Assembly (NCBI GenBank): GCA_001898485.1
Contig: MKTY01000020.1
Span: forward strand, 1,571,203-1,635,202
Source of the DNA: Sphingobacteriales bacterium 46-32
Lineage (GTDB): Bacteria; Bacteroidota; Bacteroidia; Chitinophagales; Chitinophagaceae
Length of the DNA: 64,000 bases
Direction of reading: 5' to 3'
The notes beneath the pieces were generated by a model that saw only the letters and a list, made by a program, of their open reading frames with translations, was not told the DNA's origin and made no database searches. Below are positions 53,940 through 63,980 of the stretch, piece by piece. Positions within the stretch are counted from its first letter, which is position 1, and every line of letters starts with the position of its first letter. The translations under genes and the position numbers were made by a program.

Positions 53940-55388
53940 TCAGGCTATCAGGTCTTTGACCACATTGCCGGCTACATCGGTAAGCCGGTAACGGCGGCCA
54001 AGATGTTTATAGGTAAGCTGCTCGTGATTTAATCCCATCAGATGAAGTACTGTAGCATGAAAATCGTGTACATGCACGGGATTGTTTACGATGTTGTAAC
54101 CAAAATCATCGGTTTCGCCGTATACGCCCGGCTTAATACCTCCGCCTGCCATCCAGATGGTAAAGCATCGGGGATGATGGTCACGGCCATAATTATCGCG
54201 GGTGAGTACACCCTGGCAATAATTGGTACGGCCAAATTCGCCACCCCATATCACAAGTGTTTCATCGAGCAGACCACGTTGCTTCAGGTCGGTGATAAGA
54301 GCGGCCGATGCCTGGTCGGTATCGAGACACTGGCCTTTGATTTGTCCGGGCAGACTATCATGACCATCCCATCCCTGGTGGTAGAGTTGTACAAAGCGTA
54401 CGCCATTTTCAGACAGCTTGCGTGCCAGCAGACAGTTGGCTGCATACGTACCGGGTGTAAGGCAGTCGGGGCCATACATTTTCACTATATCTTCCGGTTC
54501 GCGGCTCAGGTCCGTTACTTCAGGTACTGCTGTCTGCATGCGGTACGCCATTTCGTATTGCTGAATTTTGGCTGCAATTTCCGGATCGCCAAATTCCTTA
54601 TACGATTCATGGTTGAGCGCGGCTAATTTATCGAGCATACGCCGACGGTCTGCTTTGTCGATAGCTTCAGGATTGTTGAGATAGAGTACGGGGTTGTCGC
54701 CGCTGCTGAATTGTACGCCCTGGTGTACACTATCGAGAAAACCGTTGGTCCAGAGTTTGGAATAAACCCCCTGCCCATTTCCTTTGCCTTTTGAAAGCAA
54801 TACACAGAATGCAGGAAGATTTTTATTCTCACTGCCGAGACCATAGCTGAGCCATGCACCCATGCTGGGGCGATTGCCTACCTGTGCGCCTGTCTGGAAA
54901 AAGGTGAGTGCCGGATCGTGATTGATGGCTTCTGTGTACATACTTTTTACAAAACAGAGATCGTCTACTACGCGTGCAGTATGTGGCATGAGCTCACTGA
55001 TCCATGCTCTTGCCTGGCCATATTGATTGAATTTGAAATAGGAGCCGGCAAGTGGAAAACGCGCCTGGTTAGCGGTCATGCCGGTCAGCCGCTGACCCAT
55101 GCGGATAGATGCCGGCAGATCCTGCCCGTGCATGGTTTCGAGCATGGGCTTATAATCGAAAAGATCCAGCTGAGATGGAGCACCATTCTGAAAAAGATAA
55201 ATGATACGCTTAGCCCTTGGTGCAAAATGAGGCAGACCTGCCATCACGGTTTCTTCGTCTACACCGCCGCTAAACATATCGGGCACTAGCAATGAACCCA
55301 GGGCCACACCACCAAGCCCCATTCCCAGCGAAGTCAGAAAGCGGCGCCGGTTAATACTGAGGTGCGATTCCAGATGTTCTTTTTCCAT
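53940..55388 (-). CDS. DUF1501 family exported protein
   Basis: A 482-residue protein with a Tat-type signal (INRRRFLTSLGMGLGG). The DUF1501 family, related to the alkaline-phosphatase/sulfatase fold, is marked here by FAPRAKRIIYLFQNGAPSQLDLFDYKP, GQVGNRPSMGAWLSYGLG-like text and GGEFGRTNYCQG...YGRDHHPRCFTIWMAGGGI. It is found almost always next to PSD1/DUF1549/DUF1553 cytochrome proteins, as here (43-bp gap). The biochemical role is unproven; hydrolysis of sulfate or phosphate esters has been suggested from the fold. Confidence 0.92.
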   Translation of the reverse strand: MEKEHLESHLSINRRRFLTSLGMGLGGVALGSLLVPDMFSGGVDEETVMAGLPHFAPRAKRIIYLFQNGAPSQLDLFDYKPMLETMHGQDLPASIRMGQRLTGMTANQARFPLAGSYFKFNQYGQARAWISELMPHTARVVDDLCFVKSMYTEAINHDPALTFFQTGAQVGNRPSMGAWLSYGLGSENKNLPAFCVLLSKGKGNGQGVYSKLWTNGFLDSVHQGVQFSSGDNPVLYLNNPEAIDKADRRRMLDKLAALNHESYKEFGDPEIAAKIQQYEMAYRMQTAVPEVTDLSREPEDIVKMYGPDCLTPGTYAANCLLARKLSENGVRFVQLYHQGWDGHDSLPGQIKGQCLDTDQASAALITDLKQRGLLDETLVIWGGEFGRTNYCQGVLTRDNYGRDHHPRCFTIWMAGGGIKPGVYGETDDFGYNIVNNPVHVHDFHATVLHLMGLNHEQLTYKHLGRRYRLTDVAGNVVKDLIA

Positions 55389-55431
55389 ACAAAGGTCATT
55401 CAGTTATAAATGAATTGGGCCACTCCGTCTA

Positions 55432-57756
55432 TCAGGTTTTGGTAATGGCTTCTTCGAGATTATAAATAGTACTGATAGTTTTCATGAGGGCAGCCAGCTG
55501 TTTTGTATCAAGTGTATTGTCAACGGGGTATTCTCCCACCTTTATTGTTTTAGCTGCATCCAGTTTTTTTGCTTCGAAAAGTGCGATCTGTTCCTGGTAA
55601 TATTCGAGTAATATCTTTTCTTCATTGGCTGTAGGCTTGCGGCAGATGATACGTCTGAATGCTGTGCGGATATTGGCACTGGCATCTTTCTGATCGTGCA
55701 GCAGACGTTGTGCCAGTACACGCGAAGCTTCCAGTACACCGGGTTCATTCATCATAATGAGCGCCTGCAGCGGAGTATTGGTCTTCAGTCGTTTTACTTC
55801 ACACTGATCGCGATTGCTTGCATCAAACATGATCATACCCGGGGGCGGCACGGTCAGTTTAATAAATGTATAAAGACCCCGCCGATACAGATCATCGCCA
55901 TGATCCTGGCGGTATACTGCCAGCACACCGCGGCCGGAGGTGGTAGCTTCCCAGATGCCTTTGGGTTGATAGGGTTTCACACTGGGCCCACCAATCTCAG
56001 GAGCCAGCAATCCGCTGCTGGCGAGGTACATGTCGCGGATAAACTCTGCACCCAGCCTGGTGCGCGGTCCGTGGGAGAGATAAATATTTTCAGGATCGAT
56101 CCGTATCTTTTTTTCTGTTGCTTTGGCCGATTGCCGGTAAGTGGCGGATAAAAGAATCTGTTTGAACAGGCGTTTTATATTCCATCCGTTTTCCATGAAG
56201 TCAACAGCCAGCCAGTCGAGCAGTTCGGGATGTGAAGGCAACTCGCCCTGCATACCAAAGTCGCCAGAGGTCTTTACCAGCCCACGTCCAAATATTTCCT
56301 GCCATAGCTGATTTACAAACACCCGTGCTGTCAATGGGTTTTCTTTAGCTACCGTCCAGCGGGCAAGTCCCAGCCGGTTGCGTTCATAATGGGTAGTATC
56401 AAACTTCATTACAGCACGTACAGCAGCCGGTTGCACTTCTTCGCCAGGCTGATCATATACGCCACGGTTAAGAACAAATGTTTTGCGTGGTTTTTCCAGC
56501 TCTCCCATTACAGATACGGTAAGCATACCGGTATCGCGGGCCTGAATAAACTGCAGCATTTTCTCCCGCTCATCTTTAGTGATACTGAGAAGCGGATTTT
56601 TGGCGGGCTTTGACACACTCACATCGCCCTCGTATCCTACTTCTTTGGTATTATTGAAAAAAGCCAGCAGGGAGAAATAATCTTTTTGTGAAAAAGGATC
56701 ATATTTATGATCATGGCATTGTGCACACTCCATGGTAATACCCAGTATACCTTTTGAGTAGGTCTTGGTCTTATCAAGCAGGTATTCGATGCGGTATTCT
56801 TCTGGCACTACACCACCTTCTTCTGTGTATTTGTGATTGCGCAGAAAACCGGTAGCCAGTATTTTTTCTTTATCTGCATTGGGCAGCATATCACCGGCCA
56901 GTTGCCAGGTTATAAACTGATCGTAAGGCAGGTTGTTGTTGAAAGCATGTATTACCCAGTCGCGCCAGGGCCATTGCGTGCGGATATTGTCATCCTGGTA
57001 GCCATAGCTGTCTGCGTAGCGGGCTACATCCATCCAGTGTACAGCCATGCGCTCACCATATTGCGGCTTTTGAAGCAGCTCATCCACCATTTTTTCATAA
57101 GCCTGCTCACTGTTATCGCCCAGGAAGCGGTCCATCATTTCTACGGTAGGAGGCAGACCGGTAATGTCGAGCGAAATACGTTTCAGCAGGCGTTCTTTAT
57201 CTGCTTCTTCATTGGGGCTTAATCCTTTTTCCTCCATCTGGGCCAGTACGAAATGATCGATTTCATTGCGTGGCCATTTTATATCTGATACGGCAGGAGG
57301 CTTACTTTTTACCGGAGCAGTAAAAGCCCAGTGCGATTCGTAACGTGCGCCCTGCTCAATCCATTTTTTGAAAAGTCGTTGTTCAAATGCGGTGAGTGCG
57401 CCGAGATGTGATTCGGGTGTGGGCATTACATAACCGGTATCGGTACTGGTAATCCGTTTATATAATTCAGAGGCATCTGGTTTGCCCGGCACCAGGGCAA
57501 AACCACCTTTGGTTTCTTTTAGCGGAGCGTAAGCGCTATCGGCAATGTCAAGCCGCAGACCGGCTTCGCGATGGCCACCATCGGGACCGTGACATTTAAA
57601 ACACTTATCCGAAAGAATTGGTCTGATGTGAAAATTGTAGCTGACTTTTTCAGGCAACTTTTCCTGACCGGTAGCAGCAGCGTCTCCCATACAGGAAAGG
57701 CCAAGCCCTACCAGTGCGATCAGCGAAAACAGGCAAGCGACTAATCGTAAGCTCAT
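55432..57756 (-). CDS. Planctomycete-type cytochrome C with PSD1 (DUF1549, DUF1553)
   Basis: A 774-residue lipoprotein (GLGLSC, Cys22). A PSCyt1 domain (about 40-140) has one heme site, CFKCH at 52-56, followed by GPDGGHREAGLRLD. DUF1549 (about 165-375) includes RNEIDHFVLAQMEEKGLSP and DVARYADSYGYQ. DUF1553 (about 460-720) includes PLTARVFVNQLWQEIFGRG and GDFGMQGELPSHPELLDWLA. It is the first gene of the minus-strand operon and pairs with DUF1501. The start at 57756 gives a good lipoprotein signal; an upstream ATG at 57786 is less likely. Function is unresolved; it probably works in surface-level oxidation or degradation of large substrates. Confidence 0.92.
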   Translation of the reverse strand: MSLRLVACLFSLIALVGLGLSCMGDAAATGQEKLPEKVSYNFHIRPILSDKCFKCHGPDGGHREAGLRLDIADSAYAPLKETKGGFALVPGKPDASELYKRITSTDTGYVMPTPESHLGALTAFEQRLFKKWIEQGARYESHWAFTAPVKSKPPAVSDIKWPRNEIDHFVLAQMEEKGLSPNEEADKERLLKRISLDITGLPPTVEMMDRFLGDNSEQAYEKMVDELLQKPQYGERMAVHWMDVARYADSYGYQDDNIRTQWPWRDWVIHAFNNNLPYDQFITWQLAGDMLPNADKEKILATGFLRNHKYTEEGGVVPEEYRIEYLLDKTKTYSKGILGITMECAQCHDHKYDPFSQKDYFSLLAFFNNTKEVGYEGDVSVSKPAKNPLLSITKDEREKMLQFIQARDTGMLTVSVMGELEKPRKTFVLNRGVYDQPGEEVQPAAVRAVMKFDTTHYERNRLGLARWTVAKENPLTARVFVNQLWQEIFGRGLVKTSGDFGMQGELPSHPELLDWLAVDFMENGWNIKRLFKQILLSATYRQSAKATEKKIRIDPENIYLSHGPRTRLGAEFIRDMYLASSGLLAPEIGGPSVKPYQPKGIWEATTSGRGVLAVYRQDHGDDLYRRGLYTFIKLTVPPPGMIMFDASNRDQCEVKRLKTNTPLQALIMMNEPGVLEASRVLAQRLLHDQKDASANIRTAFRRIICRKPTANEEKILLEYYQEQIALFEAKKLDAAKTIKVGEYPVDNTLDTKQLAALMKTISTIYNLEEAITKT

Positions 57757-57774
57757 AATGAGATGGATCAACCA

Positions 57775-57782
57775 GAAAGGTA
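57775..57782 (-). promoter_or_regulatory. Weak -7 element before the PSD1 operon
   Basis: On the minus strand the bases read TACCTTTC, one mismatch from TAnnTTTG, 18 bp before the ATG. It would let the operon be expressed apart from SusCD. Confidence 0.35.
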
Positions 57783-57853
57783 ACAAAATTCAAGAGCATG
57801 AGAAAGCATTTTGTCAACAATAACGGGGTATACTTTTTAAATTCAGAAAAAAA

Positions 57854-57879
57854 GTAGGGCTGCCAGCTGGCAGCCCTAC
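57854..57879 (-). terminator. 26-bp perfect palindrome after susD
   Basis: GTAGGGCTGCCAG joins its exact reverse complement with no spacer. On the minus strand a T run follows (TACTTTTTTTC). It separates the SusC-SusD unit from the PSD1 operon. Confidence 0.9.
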
Positions 57880-57905
57880 GGTCGTTGGTATATGTACTGC
57901 TTAAT

Positions 57906-59369
57906 CTATTGCAATAACCACATCACTCCGTTTACGTTATCATTACCACTATACTGTCTTGCAACCGCTGCTTCCACATTGTCTTTATTATAATCATATT
58001 CACTTTGTGGATAAAGCCAGCGTTTCGGAACCTGACGGTTGTTGTAGGTGCCGGGTCCCACATTCAGGGTAGGAATGCCGGTACGGCGTTGCTCAAAAAA
58101 CGCCTCCCAGCCAGATTGCATAAAAAGCGCAATATATTTCTGGGTAATGATCATCTGCAGCGCATTGGCCGGATTGAATACTACATTGGGGCCGGCCATA
58201 TAGGTGTTGATAGCAGCACTTCCGATGCCATAAAACTCCATGGAAGCACGGATGCCATTATTGTAATGCTCTTCTGCAGAGCCGGCGCCTGTGATCCAGC
58301 CGCGGGTAATGGCTTCTGCAATCAGAAACTCCTGCTCGGGATAGCCCAGCAGGATCATAGGCTCATTGGCGGGATTAGTGATATCTGAAAACCGGCGGCT
58401 TACCCGTGAAGCATTGGCCGATGCGCTTTGCTGATCGGCTACGGTAAGACCGGCATTTACACCGGCATAGTTGGCGTATACATTGGGCGATAGACCGGTG
58501 ATGGGTTCAGCAAAAGAAAACAACCGCGGATCGTTCCTGTTTTTGAGAATGTTGGCCATGCCTTCTTCGAGCGACACAGCAGTACCCAGTGAAAGACTGC
58601 CCGCTGTGGGGTAGTAGTTCGAAGTAGCGGAAGAGTTGTATACGATCTGACCATTGTCCTGCCGGCTGGTCATAAGCGGATAGGTAGCTGCATTGCTGAT
58701 AATACTCTGAAACTGCTGTTTGATATTAAGCCGTGTATTGCTTTCTTTTTTGCTGAGATGAATCAGCAGACGCAGGCGATAGGCATTGACCAGTTTTTTC
58801 CATTGCGATGCTTTGCCGGCATAGATGATGTCGCCGCCGATATTTCCTTTACTGTCGCTCAGGAGGCTGTTGGCCTCATCCAGTTCCTGCAATATACCCA
58901 CATATACATCTTCCTGCGGGTCGTATTTGGGCTTGGTATTGCCTTCGAGTGCGCCCAGTGATTCGGAATAGGGAATATCACCGAATGTTTCGGTCATCTG
59001 TGCAAAAAGGACGGCGCGGAAAAATTTGGCCAGGCCGCGATAGTTTTCTTCACCTGACTGTTGTGCCAGTTCATCCATCTTTTTTACCTGACGCAGTTTG
59101 TCAAAATTGCCAAAACCGCTGCTCGTCCAGCTATAGTCAACCGAAGAGTTGCCGCGTTCGTAATAGGTAAGATGACGGGCCGCATAGGCAGATGCCTGCG
59201 GGTCGTAGTTAAATATGCTGACACAGATGTCTGTCAGCAACAGAGCCGGTGTGGCCGCTGAGGGCTGGTTGGGATTCTCCTGATAATAATCGTGTTTGCG
59301 ACAGGCAGGAGCCAGCACAACAATCAGCAGCAATCCGGCCAGACATTTATTTAAAATATGCTTTTTCAT
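57906..59369 (-). CDS. SusD/RagB family nutrient-binding lipoprotein
   Basis: A 487-residue lipoprotein (LIVVLAPAC, Cys about 23). The TPR-rich SusD-like fold (PF12771-type) is marked by LRQVKKMDELAQQS, NYRGLAKFFRAVLFAQMTETFGDIPYSESL and KWKKLVNAYRLRLLIHLSKKE-like text. It forms the lid of the SusC channel and captures glycan or peptide fragments. The start is the ATG at 59369 rather than 59378. It is 36 bp after susC and followed by a perfect palindromic terminator. Substrate unknown. Confidence 0.93.
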   Translation of the reverse strand: MKKHILNKCLAGLLLIVVLAPACRKHDYYQENPNQPSAATPALLLTDICVSIFNYDPQASAYAARHLTYYERGNSSVDYSWTSSGFGNFDKLRQVKKMDELAQQSGEENYRGLAKFFRAVLFAQMTETFGDIPYSESLGALEGNTKPKYDPQEDVYVGILQELDEANSLLSDSKGNIGGDIIYAGKASQWKKLVNAYRLRLLIHLSKKESNTRLNIKQQFQSIISNAATYPLMTSRQDNGQIVYNSSATSNYYPTAGSLSLGTAVSLEEGMANILKNRNDPRLFSFAEPITGLSPNVYANYAGVNAGLTVADQQSASANASRVSRRFSDITNPANEPMILLGYPEQEFLIAEAITRGWITGAGSAEEHYNNGIRASMEFYGIGSAAINTYMAGPNVVFNPANALQMIITQKYIALFMQSGWEAFFEQRRTGIPTLNVGPGTYNNRQVPKRWLYPQSEYDYNKDNVEAAVARQYSGNDNVNGVMWLLQ

Positions 59370-59405
59370 AATCTGCATGATTTAATGAAATAAGGTGTTA
59401 CCGGA

Positions 59406-62400
59406 TCAGAATTTGAGGTTAAGATTAAAGCCAATATTGCGATAAGAGGGGTCGGCCAGTGAGGTGCCTTCATAACCATCAGGATCCATGAAAGGAGCAT
59501 CGCTCCACAGAGCCAGGTTACGGCCGGTAATGGAGAAACTGGCACCCTTGAATGGCGTCTTTTTGATGAGCGATTGCGGCGCATTGTAAGTCAGCGTCAC
59601 CTCGCGCAGTTTCACAAAAGTGCGTTTGTACATGTTGGCATCAGGAATACCATTTACATAAGTGGCAAATACCCAGTCAATATATTTTACAGCCTGCGTA
59701 TTGGGTGCAAATTTGCGGGTATCGCTTACGATATTGCCCTGCACATCATATTGTACATCGCCACTGGTAACCACTACACCCTGGCCTACATAAGTTGCAT
59801 TGCCGGCATAGCTATCATCACGATACTGGTTAGATGTAGCGGGGTGCATACCACCTTCGTAGAGTTTTTGTTCCACACCATTGTAAAGCAGCCCACCTAT
59901 ACGCCCATCGAAGGAGAAGCTGAGTGCAAAATTTTTGTAGGCAATTGTGTTGAGCGCTCCGAATTCCCAGTCAGGATTATAGTAACCAAGATTGACCACG
60001 TGATCTATGTATTTGGGAAAGCCATTGCTGCCATATACGATTTGCCCGTCAGGAGAGCGCTCCCAGGCCCAGGTGCGGTATACATCTGTACGCTGACCCA
60101 CTTTTACACCATCTCTGATGTCTTCGCCGCCGTAGTAAGATTTTACTGTTCTGCGCAGGCGGCTGTAGTTGAGTGTTATATCCCAACGCAGATCTTTGGT
60201 ACGTATGGGAGAACCAGAGAGGATTATTTCCAGGCCCTTGCGATAAATCTCATCCGCATTCAGGCGAATGGAATTGAAGCCCGAAGCCTGCGAGATGGGA
60301 ACATCTTTGGGGAAATTCTTTTCGAGATATTTAAAGTAAGTAACATCGAGGCCAATACGGTTTTTGAGAAACCGGAGCTCTGTTCCGTATTCCTGCGAAA
60401 TGGTTTTGCGTGGTTTGATGTTGGGGCTGATAATAGTACCCGGCAGGTTGAGCGAAGGGGTGCCATTCCAGCTAGTACCGGAATTATAAACGGGAATCGT
60501 ATAGTAAGCCGATACATCGGAAGATATATTGGCATAAGAGCCTCTCAGCTTAAAGTAGCTGATGAAAGAAGGCATCTGAATGATCTCTGACCCGATTACG
60601 CTAAGCGATACAGAAGGGTAGAAGAAAGAATTATATGGCTTTTGCAGGGTAGAGGTCCAGTCGTTGCGGGCAGAAAAGTTGAGGTATACCATATTCTTAT
60701 ATCCCAGATCGGTATAACCAAATACACTTCCTACCTGGCTTTCCACGCGGCTGTTGCCCGCATCCGGATTACTGCCGCCCACACTCAATGGGTTGATAGA
60801 GCTTCTCAGGTTATAGGCAAGTGGTACGGTGAGACCACCATTGGTTTGTGCAAAATCCGATTTGGCCTGCGAAAAGCGATTGCTGGCACCGGCAGAAACC
60901 GTGGCACTGAAATCGCGCAGAAAGGTTTTCTTATATGTAAGCAGTACATCAGATACCAGCAGCAGGTTGCTGGCATTGCTAACGCGGTAGTTGCCCTTGG
61001 GAGCAGCGCTTGTGCCATAGTTGATGTAGCTGTAAGGAGTCTTGATTTCTGAAGTGGCATTATTACCGGTAAGACCGGTACGTACCAGCAACTGCAGATC
61101 TTTGGTAAAATCATAAGTGGCATTCAGCTGTGCTACTATCACATCGTTGGTGTATCCTTTCTGAAATTCATAGGCCAGGTAATATGGATTGTTGTACCAG
61201 CTATAGTTGTAGTTCATCTGCTGAATATCTTTCACGCCGTAGGGAATGAAACTACCACCACTGGTTGTACGTCCACCGGAAGGTTGCCAGTAATTGCGCA
61301 GATCGCGGATGTCTACATCAGGCCCCATCCACAGCAGAATGTTATAGAAGAAATTGTTAGGGCCATATCCTGTCTCCGGATAGTTGGGAGTATATTGTTT
61401 ATTATAGCCAATGCTCGATTCCACACGCAGCTTGTCGGTTACCTTCAGACTACCTGCCAGGCTCAGATTGGTAGAGTTGAGGTGCGTATTCGGCACCTGT
61501 CCTTTCTGATAAGTATGTGAAACAGAAATGCGGTAATCGCTTCTGTCCGTTTTACCGGCTACACTTATGTTGTGTGTGGTCGACAGTTCATTTTGCAGAA
61601 AGTTTTTCAGATTATTCTGTCCGCGTGTGATCCATGGAATGGGTTTGTAATGACTATAGTCTGTGTACCCGTTTTGCTGAAATTCAAACAGCTGATTGGG
61701 ATCATACGGGCTATTGTACTGCGGTACTTCCATAAAGCCACTGGCAGTGCTGGGGTCTGGCTGGTTGAGTTTAGGTCCCCATACATAGCCATAGTCATCG
61801 TACCAGCCGCCACCACCTTTCCCATCAATAAAGGCATAATATCCGTTCCAGCCCATACCATATTCTTTCTGGGTTTTTGGAACCCGCAGAAAACCGGCTT
61901 GAAACTGTGTTGTGGTATTATAAGAAACCTCTACACCATTGCCACCGGCTTTTCCCTTTTTGGTAGTGATCATGATAGCCCCGTTGATACCCAGTGACCC
62001 ATAGAGGGCCGCCGCAGCCGTGCCTTTCAATACGTTTACACTTTCGATATCGTTGGGGTTGATGTTCCAGAAGTCAGTTTGGGTAGGCACGCCATCAATT
62101 ACAACCAGCGTGCTTTGTCCGCGGATATAGATTTCCGGATTTTCATACAATGTTGATTTGGTATAAATGGAAAGACCTGCCACCTTACCTACCAGGTTGT
62201 TGGCAACGTTTGTTTCCGGTGCTTTTTGCAGCAGCTCTCCTTTTACATCCTGAATGGCATATGCTACTTTCGCTTTTTCTTTTTTTACACCCAGAGCGGT
62301 CACGACCACTTCCTGCAATGCCTTTTCGTTTGGCTGCAGTGTAATGGTTACTGTAGTAGTTTTCTCCGCTACTATTTCCTGCGAAGCGAAATCTACAGAA

Positions 62401-62915
62401 GAGAATACCAGCACTTCGCCTTTCTGAACAGTGATGGAGAATTCGCCGTTGGCATTTGTAGTGGTACCGCGTGAGCTGCCTTTTACGGCAACAGAAACTC
62501 CGCTCATGGGCTGGCCGGCTGCATCCACTACACGCCCGCTGATAAGTACTTCTTCCCGATGTGTGCGGGGAGCGGGACTGCTTAACTGGCCTCCGATTTT
62601 CTGTACGCCAATAACGCGGCCTGACTGCATAAAACGCAGGCCGGCAATATCTCCAACCTGTTTCAGCACCTCAGTGAGGCTGCGTTCTTTACGATCAAGA
62701 TTAATGGTTTGTGACCCTTTTAATTCCTGCGGGTCGTAGGTGAAAGCTACTTTGTAGACATCACCAATCGTTTCCAGCACTTTTTGAATAGGTGCTTTGT
62801 TGAAACCGATAACGGCTTTTTCGGTACCGGCGATGGCACTGAAAGAGCAAAGCAACCAGAAGGCCATCGTGACCAGGCCATAGTGCAACAGCAGTTTGGT
62901 TTGTTTTTTATACAT
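59406..62915 (-). CDS. SusC/RagA TonB-linked outer membrane protein with STN domain
   Basis: An 1169-residue transporter. It has a signal peptide (about 1-30), an STN signalling domain (about 33-105, FNKAPIQKVLETIGDVYKVAFTYDP), a carboxypeptidase-regulatory-like domain (about 125-205) and a plug (about 205-320, IYIRGQSTLVVIDGVPTQ, NVLKGTAAAALYGSLGINGAI). The long barrel ends in NIGFNLNLKF. The STN domain interacts with the FecR anti-sigma protein encoded 24 bp upstream, so import and transcription are linked. It works with the SusD protein as a pedal-bin transporter. Confidence 0.95.
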   Translation of the reverse strand: MYKKQTKLLLHYGLVTMAFWLLCSFSAIAGTEKAVIGFNKAPIQKVLETIGDVYKVAFTYDPQELKGSQTINLDRKERSLTEVLKQVGDIAGLRFMQSGRVIGVQKIGGQLSSPAPRTHREEVLISGRVVDAAGQPMSGVSVAVKGSSRGTTTNANGEFSITVQKGEVLVFSSVDFASQEIVAEKTTTVTITLQPNEKALQEVVVTALGVKKEKAKVAYAIQDVKGELLQKAPETNVANNLVGKVAGLSIYTKSTLYENPEIYIRGQSTLVVIDGVPTQTDFWNINPNDIESVNVLKGTAAAALYGSLGINGAIMITTKKGKAGGNGVEVSYNTTTQFQAGFLRVPKTQKEYGMGWNGYYAFIDGKGGGGWYDDYGYVWGPKLNQPDPSTASGFMEVPQYNSPYDPNQLFEFQQNGYTDYSHYKPIPWITRGQNNLKNFLQNELSTTHNISVAGKTDRSDYRISVSHTYQKGQVPNTHLNSTNLSLAGSLKVTDKLRVESSIGYNKQYTPNYPETGYGPNNFFYNILLWMGPDVDIRDLRNYWQPSGGRTTSGGSFIPYGVKDIQQMNYNYSWYNNPYYLAYEFQKGYTNDVIVAQLNATYDFTKDLQLLVRTGLTGNNATSEIKTPYSYINYGTSAAPKGNYRVSNASNLLLVSDVLLTYKKTFLRDFSATVSAGASNRFSQAKSDFAQTNGGLTVPLAYNLRSSINPLSVGGSNPDAGNSRVESQVGSVFGYTDLGYKNMVYLNFSARNDWTSTLQKPYNSFFYPSVSLSVIGSEIIQMPSFISYFKLRGSYANISSDVSAYYTIPVYNSGTSWNGTPSLNLPGTIISPNIKPRKTISQEYGTELRFLKNRIGLDVTYFKYLEKNFPKDVPISQASGFNSIRLNADEIYRKGLEIILSGSPIRTKDLRWDITLNYSRLRRTVKSYYGGEDIRDGVKVGQRTDVYRTWAWERSPDGQIVYGSNGFPKYIDHVVNLGYYNPDWEFGALNTIAYKNFALSFSFDGRIGGLLYNGVEQKLYEGGMHPATSNQYRDDSYAGNATYVGQGVVVTSGDVQYDVQGNIVSDTRKFAPNTQAVKYIDWVFATYVNGIPDANMYKRTFVKLREVTLTYNAPQSLIKKTPFKGASFSITGRNLALWSDAPFMDPDGYEGTSLADPSYRNIGFNLNLKF

Positions 62916-62939
62916 AAATGAGGGTTTGGCTAATGATAG

Positions 62940-63980
62940 TTATTCAATAATTATGGTATCGTTTTCCTGTTCGAAATGGCAGGAGAGTGAAAAACAAATG
63001 GCTTTCAAAATATCTTCCAAAGGCTGTCCCGTATAGTCGCCTGTAATAATTACATGTCGTGGATTGGCCCGCCGGTCAATAATCTGCAATCCATACCATT
63101 GTTCCAGCAATGCAAATACCTGTCCTGATTCTATTTGCTGAAAGGCCAGTACGCCGCTAACCCATTGATGGAGGTAACTGGTGTCGAAACTGTTTTTTTC
63201 AAACTGTTTTGCTGTTTTTCTCCAGGCGCCCTGCTGCCCGGGCAGCAACAGATCACTGGCACCATCCGCTGTTTGCAGTTTTACTTTTCCTTCCAGCAGG
63301 GTTACCGTATAACCCTGCTGCAGGTTTCGTGCATTTACATAAAATGCTGTACCAAGAGCCGTGGTAGAAAATTCACCGCTATGCACAATAAAGGGCAGGC
63401 TGGCATCGTGTGCCACTTTGAAAAATGCCTGTCCCCGCAGGCGTAGCAGACGGTTATTCTTATTGAAATCTTTACCCACTTCAAGACGACTGTTTGCATT
63501 CAGAATTACTTCAGACCCGTCGGGCAGTACTACCTGCCGGCGCTGGCCGCCAGGGCTTTCCCATATCTCAGTGGCAGCAAAATTTGCGTCATAGCGCTGT
63601 GTTGATTGACCAGACCACCACCAGGCGCCTGCGAGTAGCAGCAATGCAACACAAGCTACAGCCAGCCATAACCGGCGATAGGGCATGCGGCGAACAGGCA
63701 TTACTGATTCATTTTCTACTGGCAGTGTTGTTTCCTGTAAGGCAGCCCTCTGCTGCATCAGCTGTTGCAGTTTGCTTATTTCAGCTTTTACTTCACCGGG
63801 CGGCAATCCGGGTGCCAATAACAACAACCAGTTTCGTGCTTCGTCCATTACCGGTATAATACCAGGATATTCCTGTCTTGCCTGTTCCCATTTACTTTTA
63901 TGCGCAGAATCTTCATGCAAGCAGTAATCAACAAAAGACTCATCCAGCAGCAATTCTTCTACCGTATAATTCAGCTTCAT
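62940..63980 (-). CDS. FecR-family anti-sigma factor
   Basis: A 346-residue inner-membrane regulator. A cytosolic N-terminus (MKLNYTVEELLLDESFVDYCL) is followed by one helix (about 106-126, LWLAVACVALLLLAGAWWW) and the periplasmic FecR domain (about 140-245, RRQVVLPDGSEVILNANSRLEV, GQAFFKVAHD, TALGTAFYVNA). A C-terminal DUF4974 domain (about 275-346, VFALLEQWYGLQI) completes it. It holds an ECF sigma factor until SusC signals through its STN domain. The sigma gene should lie just right of the window. The start is ATG 63980; a TTG at 63986 is possible. Confidence 0.93.
   Translation of the reverse strand: MKLNYTVEELLLDESFVDYCLHEDSAHKSKWEQARQEYPGIIPVMDEARNWLLLLAPGLPPGEVKAEISKLQQLMQQRAALQETTLPVENESVMPVRRMPYRRLWLAVACVALLLLAGAWWWSGQSTQRYDANFAATEIWESPGGQRRQVVLPDGSEVILNANSRLEVGKDFNKNNRLLRLRGQAFFKVAHDASLPFIVHSGEFSTTALGTAFYVNARNLQQGYTVTLLEGKVKLQTADGASDLLLPGQQGAWRKTAKQFEKNSFDTSYLHQWVSGVLAFQQIESGQVFALLEQWYGLQIIDRRANPRHVIITGDYTGQPLEDILKAICFSLSCHFEQENDTIIIE

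Noticed and set aside
57854-57879. Palindrome as an insertion sequence end
   Set aside because: No transposase, second copy or target duplication is nearby, and the T run fits a terminator.
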